Assembly: GCA_041685625.1 (NCBI GenBank)
Contig: JAWLFJ010000117.1
Span: forward strand, 1 to 12,248
Direction: 5' to 3'
DNA length: 12,248 bases
Source: Albimonas sp041685625
Lineage (GTDB): Bacteria; Pseudomonadota; Alphaproteobacteria; Rhodobacterales; Rhodobacteraceae
Shown here: one piece after another, positions 6,316-12,248 of the stretch
Numbering within the stretch: the stretch's first letter is position 1
Layout: the number at the start of each line of letters is the position of its first letter
Notes under the pieces: model-generated
What the model was told of the DNA's origin: nothing
The model's input: the letters and a program-made list of their open reading frames with translations, nothing else
Database searches by the model: none
Made by a program: the position numbers and the translations under genes

Positions 6316-7836
6316 TTAGCGGTCCGCGGCCTCCGGCGCCAGCCCTGCGTCGCCGACGCCCGCGGCCCGGCCGGGATCGGCCGCCCGGCCCGAGGGGATC
6401 GCCGGCGCCGCGCCCCATCCCGCCGACGGCCGCGCCGCCGTCTCCAGCCGCGCGACATAGGCCCGCGCCCAGATCGCCGCCGCGATCCCCGCCGCCACCG
6501 TCGCCGCCGCCTGCGCCCAGACGACGCCCGCCGCCCCGGCGCCGAGCGCACCGAACGCCAGCAGCGCCAGCGGGATCGCCGCGGCGTCCCGCCCCCAGTT
6601 GCACGCCGTGGACCAGACCGGCTTGCCGAGATTGTTGAACGCCGCGTTCGCCACGAACAGCGCCCCGGCGAACACGAACGCCCCCGCGCCGATCACCGCG
6701 AACTCCCGCACCACCGCCGCGCCCGCCTCCGACAAGGCGAAGCCCCGCGCGATCAGGTCCGACGCCGCCCAGAGCAGCGCCCAGGTCGCCCCGACATAGA
6801 GCGCCGCGAACACCAGCGCGTCGCGATAGGCCCGCTTCACCCGGTCCATCCGCCCCGCGCCCCAGTTCTGCGAAAGGATCCCCCCGATCGCGCCCGACAG
6901 CGCGAAGATCCCGCCGAAGGCCAGGATCGTCATCCGCGTCACCACCGCCCAGCCGGCCACCGCCTCGTCGCCGTGGCGGCTCATCGCCGCGGTCAGCAGG
7001 AAGTTCCCCACCGGGGTCGAGAGCTGCGTCGCCGCCGCCGGCAGGGCGATCGCGAAGATCGCCGCCGCGTCGCGCCGCACCGCCCGCCACTCCGGCCGCG
7101 CCGCGAGGTCGTGCACCCCCACCACGTAGCGGATCGCGAACACCGCCGTCAGCCCGCGCGAGAGCAGCAGCACCGCCGCCGCGCCGTCGACCTCCCAGCC
7201 GAGGCCGGGCAGTCCCAGCACGTCCTCGAAGATCAGGAACGGGTCCAGCACCGCCGCGATGATCCCGGCCGAGAGCGTCACCTGCATCGCCCGCCGCGCG
7301 TCCCCCTCCGCCCGCAGGATCGAGGAGCCCACCATCCCGAAGGTCATCACCGGCAGCGAGGGCAGCGTGAACAGCAGGAAACGCGAGGCGATGGCCAGCG
7401 TCTCCCCCTCCGCCCCGAGCAGCCGCAGCAGCGGCTCGCGCGCCAGGATCGCCAGCACCGCGGTCACCGTCAGCACGCCCACCGTGATGCAGAGCGCCGA
7501 GGTCGCCTGGCGCCGCGCCGCCGCCCGATCCCGCGCGCCGAGGCTGCGCGCCACCAGCGCCGTCGCCGAGACGGCGAAGCCGATCCCGACCGAGATCGTG
7601 AAGAACTGCAGCGTGAAGGCGTAGCCCATCGCCGCCGTCGCCTGCGGATCGCCCAGCCGCGCGACGTAGAGCAGCGTCACGAAGTCCACGAGGAACATGA
7701 AGGTCAGGCCCAGCGCGCCCGTCAGCGTCATCACCGCGACGTGCCGGAAGGTCGAGCCGGTGACGAAGCGCCCGTGACCTTGCGGACGCGCCTCCGCCGT
7801 CCGCTCCGCGGCCGGCTCCGCCGCGACGCCCTTCAT
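6316..7836 (-). CDS. MATE-family efflux transporter
   Basis: A 506-residue inner-membrane protein with about 12 hydrophobic segments arranged as two MatE halves. The first half begins GSTFRHVAVMTLTGALGL (about residue 27) and continues FLVDFVTLLYVARLG and ATAAMGYAF. The second shows ALPAAATQLSTPVGNFLL and DEAVAGWAVVTRM, then GGILSQNWGAG. MATE proteins export drugs, dyes or metabolites using Na+ or H+ gradients; the substrate cannot be read here. Hydrophilic N- and C-terminal extensions make it longer than the usual 450 or so residues. The start ATG (7836) lies in an ATGA overlap with the stop of the MFS gene, which fixes the start and suggests coupled translation. Confidence 0.92.
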   Translation of the reverse strand: MKGVAAEPAAERTAEARPQGHGRFVTGSTFRHVAVMTLTGALGLTFMFLVDFVTLLYVARLGDPQATAAMGYAFTLQFFTISVGIGFAVSATALVARSLGARDRAAARRQATSALCITVGVLTVTAVLAILAREPLLRLLGAEGETLAIASRFLLFTLPSLPVMTFGMVGSSILRAEGDARRAMQVTLSAGIIAAVLDPFLIFEDVLGLPGLGWEVDGAAAVLLLSRGLTAVFAIRYVVGVHDLAARPEWRAVRRDAAAIFAIALPAAATQLSTPVGNFLLTAAMSRHGDEAVAGWAVVTRMTILAFGGIFALSGAIGGILSQNWGAGRMDRVKRAYRDALVFAALYVGATWALLWAASDLIARGFALSEAGAAVVREFAVIGAGAFVFAGALFVANAAFNNLGKPVWSTACNWGRDAAAIPLALLAFGALGAGAAGVVWAQAAATVAAGIAAAIWARAYVARLETAARPSAGWGAAPAIPSGRAADPGRAAGVGDAGLAPEAADR

Positions 7837-9092
7837 TCCGCCGGCGCCGCGGGCGCCGTCGGCGCCGCCAGGGGCGTCCGGGGCACGAACACCGTCTCGC
7901 GCCCCGGCTCCGGATGCCGCGGCACCATCAGCGCCAGCGTCAGCGAGCCCGTCGCCAGGGCCACCGCCAGCCCGAACACCGCCTGCGGCGAGACCAGCCA
8001 CAGATAGCCGAGCGCGAAGGGCAGGAAGACCGCGGCGACATGGTTGATGGTGAAGGCCACCGCCGCCGTCGGCGCATGGTCCTCCGGGTCCGCGATCTTC
8101 TGGAAATAGGTCTTCTGCGCGAACGCCATGGCGAAGAGCAGATGATCGACGACGTAGAGCGTCGCCGCCGCCCAGGCCGGCCAGTCGAAGACGTAGATCC
8201 CGGCGTAGAGCGCGAAGACCCCGGTCAGCCCGGCGTATTCGACGGTCAGCGCCAGCCGCTCTCCGAAGCGATGGATCATCCGCCCGATCAGCGGCGCGAA
8301 GGCCATGTTGGCCATGTAGTTGATCAGGAACAGCGCCGTGACCTCGTGCACCTCGAAGCCGAAGCGCTCGACCATCATGAAGGCCGCGAACACCACGAAG
8401 ATCTGCCGCCGCGCCCCGCCGAGGAACTGCAGCGCGTAGTAGAGCCAGTAGCGCCGCTTCAGCACCATCCTCTTCGACTGCGGGACCGGCGCCTCCCATT
8501 TCGGGAAGGCGATCCAGGCGAACAGCGCCACCGCGACGGTCGCCATCCCCCCCGCCGCATAGACGACGTCGTATGAGAGATCGAACGCCTTCCACGCCCC
8601 CACGATGATCGCGTAGGCGACCAGCGAGGCGCCGGAGGCCGCCGCGAGGATCCAGCCCAGCACCTTCGGCGCCTGCTCGCGCGTCAGCCATTGCAGCTGC
8701 AGCGACTGGTTCACCGTCTCGTAGTAGTGGAAGCCGAGGCTGCCGACGAAGGTCGTGATCAGCAGGCCGCCGAAGGTCGGGAACTGCGCCGTCAGCGCCG
8801 TCGCCGCTCCCAGCAGCACCAGGGAGATCAGCGCCAGAGTCTGCTCGCGCACGAAGAGGATGACGGCGATCACGCCGATGGCGGCGAAGCCCGGGATCTC
8901 CCGCACCGTCTGCAGCCAGCCGATGTCGGCGCCGTCGAAGCCCGCCGCCTCGATCACGAAGTTGTTGAGCAGCGCGCTCCATGTCGCGAAGGCCAGCGGC
9001 ATCCCCGCCGCCAGCAGCACCAGGAACGCCACCGGGCGCCGCCAGAGCGGGTAATTCGGCGCCTCGGATATGGGAACGACCCGCCGGACCAT
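7833..9092 (-). CDS. MFS transporter
   Basis: A 419-residue inner-membrane protein with about 12 hydrophobic segments and a hydrophilic central loop (FPKWEAPVPQSKRMVLKRR, about 200-220), the usual 6+6 layout of the major facilitator superfamily. Distinctive stretches are GFHYYETVNQSLQLQWL after the fourth helix or so and ALQFLGGARRQIFVVFAAF at the start of the second half. These are unlike the classic sugar-porter or DHA1 signatures, so direction and substrate are unknown. The C-terminus is a Pro/Ala-rich tail. It is the first gene of the minus-strand operon and overlaps the MATE gene by 4 bp. AAGG 7 nt before the ATG is the likely ribosome site. Confidence 0.9.
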   Translation of the reverse strand: MVRRVVPISEAPNYPLWRRPVAFLVLLAAGMPLAFATWSALLNNFVIEAAGFDGADIGWLQTVREIPGFAAIGVIAVILFVREQTLALISLVLLGAATALTAQFPTFGGLLITTFVGSLGFHYYETVNQSLQLQWLTREQAPKVLGWILAAASGASLVAYAIIVGAWKAFDLSYDVVYAAGGMATVAVALFAWIAFPKWEAPVPQSKRMVLKRRYWLYYALQFLGGARRQIFVVFAAFMMVERFGFEVHEVTALFLINYMANMAFAPLIGRMIHRFGERLALTVEYAGLTGVFALYAGIYVFDWPAWAAATLYVVDHLLFAMAFAQKTYFQKIADPEDHAPTAAVAFTINHVAAVFLPFALGYLWLVSPQAVFGLAVALATGSLTLALMVPRHPEPGRETVFVPRTPLAAPTAPAAPAE

Positions 9093-9104
9093 AAGGTGGC
9101 CTTA
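9092..9104 (-). promoter_or_regulatory. Hairpin covering the MFS ribosome-binding site
   Basis: TAAGG/CCTTA forms a 5-bp stem with a 3-nt loop. One arm contains the AAGG Shine-Dalgarno sequence and the other includes the first base of the MFS start codon. Pairing would hide the ribosome site. The symmetry is seen directly; a regulatory role is inference, and the stem is short. Confidence 0.25.
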
Positions 9105-9133
9105 CCCTCATCGACGGGACTTGCACAGACCCC

Positions 9134-9162
9134 GCATGACCGCCGGGTCCGCCGCGCATGAC
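9134..9162. promoter_or_regulatory. Direct repeat GCATGAC upstream of the MFS operon
   Basis: The 7-mer GCATGAC occurs at 9134-9140 and 9156-9162, exactly 22 bp apart (about two helical turns), 42-70 bp upstream of the MFS start. Spacing and position would suit an operator for a dimeric regulator. No regulator gene is adjacent, and chance occurrence is possible. Confidence 0.25.
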
Positions 9163-9176
9163 GCCCCCAAACGGAT

Positions 9177-9207
9177 CGGGGCCGCACCCTCGCCGGGCGC
9201 GGCCCCG
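9177..9207 (-). terminator. Terminator hairpin of the VPLPA-CTERM-like gene
   Basis: CGGGGCCGC (9177-9185) pairs perfectly with GCGGCCCCG (9199-9207) across a 13-nt loop, 44 bp past the stop of the surface-protein gene. On the minus strand it is followed by ATCCGTTTG, a weak T-rich stretch. It would separate that gene from the downstream MFS operon. Confidence 0.55.
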
Positions 9208-9230
9208 TTCGGTCAGGCGCAGCGCGCTCG

Positions 9231-9258
9231 GCGCGGCTCAGGCGGCGCGGCTCAGGCG
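9231..9258. repeat. 14-bp tandem repeat across a stop codon
   Basis: GCGCGGCTCAGGCG is present twice back to back (9231-9244 and 9245-9258). The second copy contains the stop codon and the last codons of the surface-protein gene; the first lies just outside it. It looks like a small slippage duplication with no effect on the protein. Confidence 0.7.
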
Positions 9259-10268
9259 GCGCGGCGACGACGGCGCGCGAGGACGCCCAGCCCGGCCAGC
9301 GCGGAGCCGAGCAGCGGCAGCGCCGCCGGAACCGGGATCACCTGCGACTCGGCCGACACGGCCTCGGCCAGCGCCACGAACTCGATGCGGAACTCGCCCG
9401 TCGTGTTCGGTGCGAGGGTCGCCTGCACCCAGGCGAAGGACGGCACCGGCTGCTGGCCCGCCTGCATGAAGCTCTCCTGCGGGCCGCCGTCGCTGCTGCG
9501 CACGTTCTGCCCGAAGGAGACGGCGTCGAAGCCGAGATCAGGATACGACTGCTTCGTGGCGACGTATTCGTCGGGAAGGCCGCGCTCGAGGATGTAGTGC
9601 ACGTCGCCGGTCGCGAACCCGAAGAAACCGAGGTTGACCGCCGATCGGACCTCCACCGCCTCGCCCACGGAGTCGGTCGAGACGTTGGCGAGCAGGTTCG
9701 GGATCGCCACGAAGTCGAGCACGAGGTCGTCGGTGAGCGAGGCGTTCTCGATGAACATCGACACCGTGTGCGTCTGGCCGCCCGGCCGGCTGTTGTTGTT
9801 GCCGACGTCGAGCGCGCCGCCCCCGCTGGCGGAGCCGCTCATCGACACCGTCTGCCCCGAAGCCAGCTGCTGCGTGCCGTCCGGGTGGGTCCACGAACTG
9901 AACGTGCCGGTCGTCGCGTTGGGATCGTAGGTCGCAGAGGCCCCCGTCAGCGTCGAGACGCCCATCGAGCCCGGCCCGAACACCGTCTCGATCGAACCGA
10001 TGCCCGACAGCGTCGGCCCGCCGAGCAGGTCGGCCGAGTTCTCTGCCGCGGAGTTGGTGTTGTTGAACACGTCGCCCGCGTCGAGCGTCCCGTCTCCGCC
10101 CTCCACCGGGAGCGACCCGAAGGATCCGTCGTAGATGCCCTTCGAATTCCCGACAGCCACGACGATCTCGCTCGAGACGTCGAAAGCCGCCACGGCCCAT
10201 GCCGACGCGGGCACGGCCATGCTCCCGATGAGCGTCAGGCCGACGACCCCCTGCTTCACAACGCGCAT
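9252..10268 (-). CDS. VPLPA-CTERM-like sorting-tag surface protein
   Basis: A 338-residue cysteine-free exported protein. The signal peptide is MRVVKQGVVGLTLIGSMAVPASAWA. The body is Gly/Ser/Asn/Thr-rich and probably all-beta, with NNTNSAAENSADLLGG, WTHPDGTQQLASGQ and a GNNNSRPGG loop. The C-terminus has the tripartite sorting signal of the PEP-CTERM class: motif VPVPAALPLL, a short hydrophobic helix (GSALAGLGVLA) and a basic tail RRRRRAA. VPVPA is a variant of VPLPA. In such systems an exosortase (XrtD is the type known for VPLPA-CTERM) processes the tag so the protein reaches the envelope or extracellular matrix; no exosortase is in this window. The start at 10268 is favoured by GGGAG 6 nt upstream; ATGs at 10271 and 10313 are alternatives. 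Confidence 0.85.
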   Translation of the reverse strand: MRVVKQGVVGLTLIGSMAVPASAWAVAAFDVSSEIVVAVGNSKGIYDGSFGSLPVEGGDGTLDAGDVFNNTNSAAENSADLLGGPTLSGIGSIETVFGPGSMGVSTLTGASATYDPNATTGTFSSWTHPDGTQQLASGQTVSMSGSASGGGALDVGNNNSRPGGQTHTVSMFIENASLTDDLVLDFVAIPNLLANVSTDSVGEAVEVRSAVNLGFFGFATGDVHYILERGLPDEYVATKQSYPDLGFDAVSFGQNVRSSDGGPQESFMQAGQQPVPSFAWVQATLAPNTTGEFRIEFVALAEAVSAESQVIPVPAALPLLGSALAGLGVLARRRRRAA

Positions 10269-10274
10269 CATCAA

Positions 10275-10279
10275 CTCCC
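10275..10279 (-). promoter_or_regulatory. Ribosome-binding site of the surface-protein gene
   Basis: GGGAG on the minus strand lies 6 nt before the ATG at 10268 and only 3 nt before the ATG at 10271. The farther start at 10313 has GGAGG just 1 nt away, which is too close. This spacing decides the chosen start. Confidence 0.5.
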
Positions 10280-10421
10280 GCTGGCGACGGACCGGCCGCC
10301 GCTTCCCCTTCATGCCTCCGCGGCGTCAATCCCGCGAAGTGCACCCAATTGACGTGACGCTAGCAGACCGGCGCCATCCTGAAAAGCCGCTTCGCGCCTG
10401 TGCAACCGCCGCGCCGCGCGC

Positions 10422-10427
10422 TAAACC
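10422..10427 (+). promoter_or_regulatory. Candidate -10 element of rimO, possibly leaderless
   Basis: TAAACC ends 6 nt before the rimO ATG, and no Shine-Dalgarno sequence lies between. A weak TGTGCA sits about 17 nt upstream as a possible -35. As with xseA, the spacing would put the transcript start at about the ATG. TTGACG at 10349-10354 lies further upstream and could belong to another promoter. Confidence 0.3.
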
Positions 10428-10433
10428 CCCGCC

Positions 10434-11780
10434 ATGGCACAGACCGCCCCCCTCCCCGCGCCGCCCGCCGTCGGCATGGTCTCCCTCGGCTGCCCCAAGG
10501 CCACCGTGGATTCCGAGCGCATCCTGACGCGCCTGCGCGCCGACGGCTACCGCCTCTCGCCGGACTACGCCGGGGCCGACGTCGTGCTCGTCAACACCTG
10601 CGGCTTCCTCGACAGCGCCCGCGCCGAATCGCTCGAGGCCATCGCCGAGGCGCTCGCCGAGAACGGCCGCGTCATCGTCACCGGCTGCCTCGGCGCGGAG
10701 GCCGAGCTGATCCGCGAGGTCCACCCGCGCGTCCTCGCCATCACCGGCCCCCAGCAATACGACGCCGTCGTCGCCGCCGTCCGCACCGCCGCGCCGCCCC
10801 CCTCGCACCCTTTCGTCTCCCTCGTCCCCCCGCAGGGCCTCCGCCTCACGCCGAGGCACTACGCCTGGCTGAAGATCTCCGAGGGCTGCAACCACAAGTG
10901 CCGCTTCTGCATCATCCCCCAGATGCGCGGAAAACTGTCGTCCCGCCCCGCCGCCGCCGTGATCCGCGAGGCCGAGGCGCTGGCCGAGGCCGGCACGCGC
11001 GAGATCCTCGTCATCTCCCAGGACACCTCCGCCTACGGCCGCGATCTCCGCCACGCCGCCAGCGCCTGGAAGGGGCGGGAGACGCGCGCCCGTCTCCACG
11101 ACCTCGCCGCGCGGCTGGCCGAGCTGCCGCTCTGGACCCGCCTCCACTACGTCTATCCCTACAAGGACGTGGACGAGATCATCCCCCTCATGGCCCGCGC
11201 CGACGCGACCTCGGGCCTCGTCCCCTATCTCGACGTCCCCTTCCAGCACGCCCATCCCGAGACGCTGAAGCGCATGGCCCGCCCCGCCGCCTCCGAGGCG
11301 ACGCTGGAGCGTCTCGCCGCCTGGCGCGCGATCAACCCCGACCTCGCCGTCCGCTCGACCTTCGTGGTGGGTTTCCCGGGCGAGACCGAGGCCGAGTTCG
11401 AGCATCTCCTCGCCTGGCTGGAGGAGGCCCGCCTCGACCGCGTCGGCGCCTTCGCCTACGAGAACGTCGCCGGCGCCGCCGCTGACGCCCTGCCGGACCA
11501 CGTCCCCGAGGCGGTGAAGGCCGAGCGGCTCGAGCGCTTCATGCAGGCCGCCGCGCGGATATCCTCCGGGAAGCTGGCCGAGCGCGTCGGCCGCCGCGTC
11601 GCCGTGCTGGTGGACGAGGTGACGGAGACGGGCGCCGTCGGCCGCACCGCCTGGGACGCCCCGGAGATCGACGGCGTGGTGGAGCTTCGCGGCGCCGAGG
11701 GGGTGTCGGTGGGGGATATGGTGACGGCGGAGGTGACGGGGGCGGGGGAGTATGATTTGGAGGGGAGGCTCCTTAGATAG
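10434..11780 (+). CDS. rimO: Ribosomal protein S12 methylthiotransferase
   Basis: This 448-residue radical-SAM enzyme adds a methylthio group to the beta-carbon of an aspartate in ribosomal protein S12. The N-terminal UPF0004 domain carries the three ligands of the auxiliary 4Fe-4S cluster: C20 in SLGCPKATVDSE, C56 in NTCGF and C85 in TGCLGAE. The radical-SAM cluster is CNHKCRFC (C152, C156, C159), followed by IIPQMRGKLSSRP, which distinguishes RimO from the tRNA enzyme MiaB. A C-terminal TRAM domain (about 380-448) ends YDLEGRLLR. The start matches the family. The last 27 codons (from 11700) change sharply from C-ending to G/T-ending codons, although the protein still reads as a normal TRAM domain. 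Its end overlaps the convergent pentapeptide-repeat gene by 8 bp. Confidence 0.96.
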   Translation: MAQTAPLPAPPAVGMVSLGCPKATVDSERILTRLRADGYRLSPDYAGADVVLVNTCGFLDSARAESLEAIAEALAENGRVIVTGCLGAEAELIREVHPRVLAITGPQQYDAVVAAVRTAAPPPSHPFVSLVPPQGLRLTPRHYAWLKISEGCNHKCRFCIIPQMRGKLSSRPAAAVIREAEALAEAGTREILVISQDTSAYGRDLRHAASAWKGRETRARLHDLAARLAELPLWTRLHYVYPYKDVDEIIPLMARADATSGLVPYLDVPFQHAHPETLKRMARPAASEATLERLAAWRAINPDLAVRSTFVVGFPGETEAEFEHLLAWLEEARLDRVGAFAYENVAGAAADALPDHVPEAVKAERLERFMQAAARISSGKLAERVGRRVAVLVDEVTETGAVGRTAWDAPEIDGVVELRGAEGVSVGDMVTAEVTGAGEYDLEGRLLR

Positions 11781-12248
11781 GCTCGAACTCGCGCCCAGCA
11801 TTCTTTCGATCGTCGGGAGGAAATTTCGCCCCTCGCCGCTCAAGATCCTCTACTTCTTGATCGGTTAGCCCAGCATAATCTTCAAACTTTGCATCTTGAA
11901 CATTGGCAATGGCAAATGTCTTTTTCGACGCCCTCGTACCAGAGAACCTAGCCTCTGCGAGATTACCTCGGATAAACTGCACAGACTTTAGGTTCGTTCC
12001 TGAAAAATCAACATCTTCAAAAGAGCAGTCAATAAATTTAACCCCCTTGAATCTTGCAAGCTTCAGATTCATGTCCCTAAATCTACAGCCCTTAAATACC
12101 ATTTGCTCAAATTTCACATGCTCAAGTCGACAACTCGAAAATGTAGTGTCTGAGCACTCGACACCAAGAAAGATGGTAGATGCCAAGCCAGACTGCGTAA
12201 TATTTGCACCCATTAAGGATCCACCAGAGAATCGGCACGCATCAAACT
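11773..12248 (-). CDS. Pentapeptide-repeat protein, partial at the right edge
   Basis: At least 157 residues are visible. The frame remains open to the window edge, so the 5' end is missing. The ATG at 12213 is not a convincing start: the codons before it (FDACR FSGGS L) continue the five-residue repeat in perfect register. About 25 repeats follow, with F or L at the central position (for example FKGCR FRDMN LKLAR FKGVK). They end in a GLTDQEVEDLERRGAKFP cap like those closing many pentapeptide proteins. The fold is a right-handed quadrilateral beta-helix. Some members mimic DNA and protect gyrase; others are domains of larger effectors, and no function can be assigned here. Composition is strikingly AT-rich (one 60-base line is about 33% GC) against about 70% next door, with AT-ending codons, which suggests horizontal acquisition. 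Confidence 0.88.
   Translation of the reverse strand, partial: FDACRFSGGSLMGANITQSGLASTIFLGVECSDTTFSSCRLEHVKFEQMVFKGCRFRDMNLKLARFKGVKFIDCSFEDVDFSGTNLKSVQFIRGNLAEARFSGTRASKKTFAIANVQDAKFEDYAGLTDQEVEDLERRGAKFPPDDRKNAGREFEPI

Noticed and set aside
6130..8007. 625-residue plus-strand frame opposite ferredoxin and MATE
   Set aside because: Arg/His/Asp-rich antisense artefact; the minus strand holds clear families with overlapping stop/start signals.
7837..9159. MATE frame open far upstream, hinting at an MFS-MATE fusion
   Set aside because: The upstream part is a shifted frame of the MFS gene. The MFS has its own stop overlapping the MATE ATG, so these are two coupled genes and not a fusion.
10269..10313. 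Longer start for the surface protein at 10313
   Set aside because: Its GGAGG is only 1 nt from the ATG. The start at 10268 has better spacing and gives a normal signal peptide, though the longer form cannot be excluded.
10326..11843. 505-residue minus-strand frame opposite rimO
   Set aside because: Gly/Ala/Glu/Asp-rich antisense translation without any recognisable motif.
1..12248. tRNA, rRNA, CRISPR array, insertion sequence or attachment site
   Set aside because: No cloverleaf, regularly spaced repeat array, transposase motif or terminal inverted repeat was found; no tRNA lies at the composition break after rimO.

Overview
The window looks like chromosomal DNA from a very GC-rich alphaproteobacterium, most likely in or near the Rhodobacterales (Rhodobacteraceae/Paracoccaceae). 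Codons are overwhelmingly C- or G-ending. There is a variant VPLPA-CTERM sorting-tag protein, an adrenodoxin-type ferredoxin, and several small secreted proteins of kinds I associate with that group. The exact genus cannot be read from this sequence. No tRNA, rRNA, CRISPR array, insertion sequence or replication origin was seen.

Layout from left to right: (1) asd (minus) with a strong inverted repeat just past its stop. (2) A small secreted protein (plus) that converges, 10 bp apart, on a tandem pair of related secreted proteins (minus, about 1754-2928). (3) xseA, the exonuclease VII large subunit (plus), ending in a 245-bp convergent gap packed with inverted repeats (4585-4829). (4) A five-gene minus-strand run, in transcription order MFS transporter, MATE transporter, 2Fe-2S ferredoxin, FG-GAP/VCBS-like secreted protein and a small Cys-containing secreted protein. 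The junctions are ATGA (4-bp overlap), a 36-bp gap, TGATG (1-bp overlap) and TTGA (4-bp overlap with a TTG start). (5) A VPLPA-CTERM-like surface protein (minus) with its own terminator hairpin, divergent from rimO. (6) rimO (plus), which overlaps by 8 bp the end of an AT-rich pentapeptide-repeat gene (minus). That gene runs off the right edge of the window.

Most of the window is core genome: lysine/threonine/methionine precursor synthesis (asd), DNA repair (xseA) and ribosome modification (rimO). Between these lie envelope and transport genes of less certain role. The unusual parts are the tandem secreted paralogs, the compact transporter-ferredoxin-secreted protein operon, the hairpin array after xseA, possible leaderless starts for xseA and rimO, and the sharp compositional break at the 3' end of rimO. 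The AT-rich pentapeptide gene there suggests the edge of a horizontally acquired segment. I do not see a clear new multi-gene system. The best candidate for accessory biology is whatever continues beyond position 12248.
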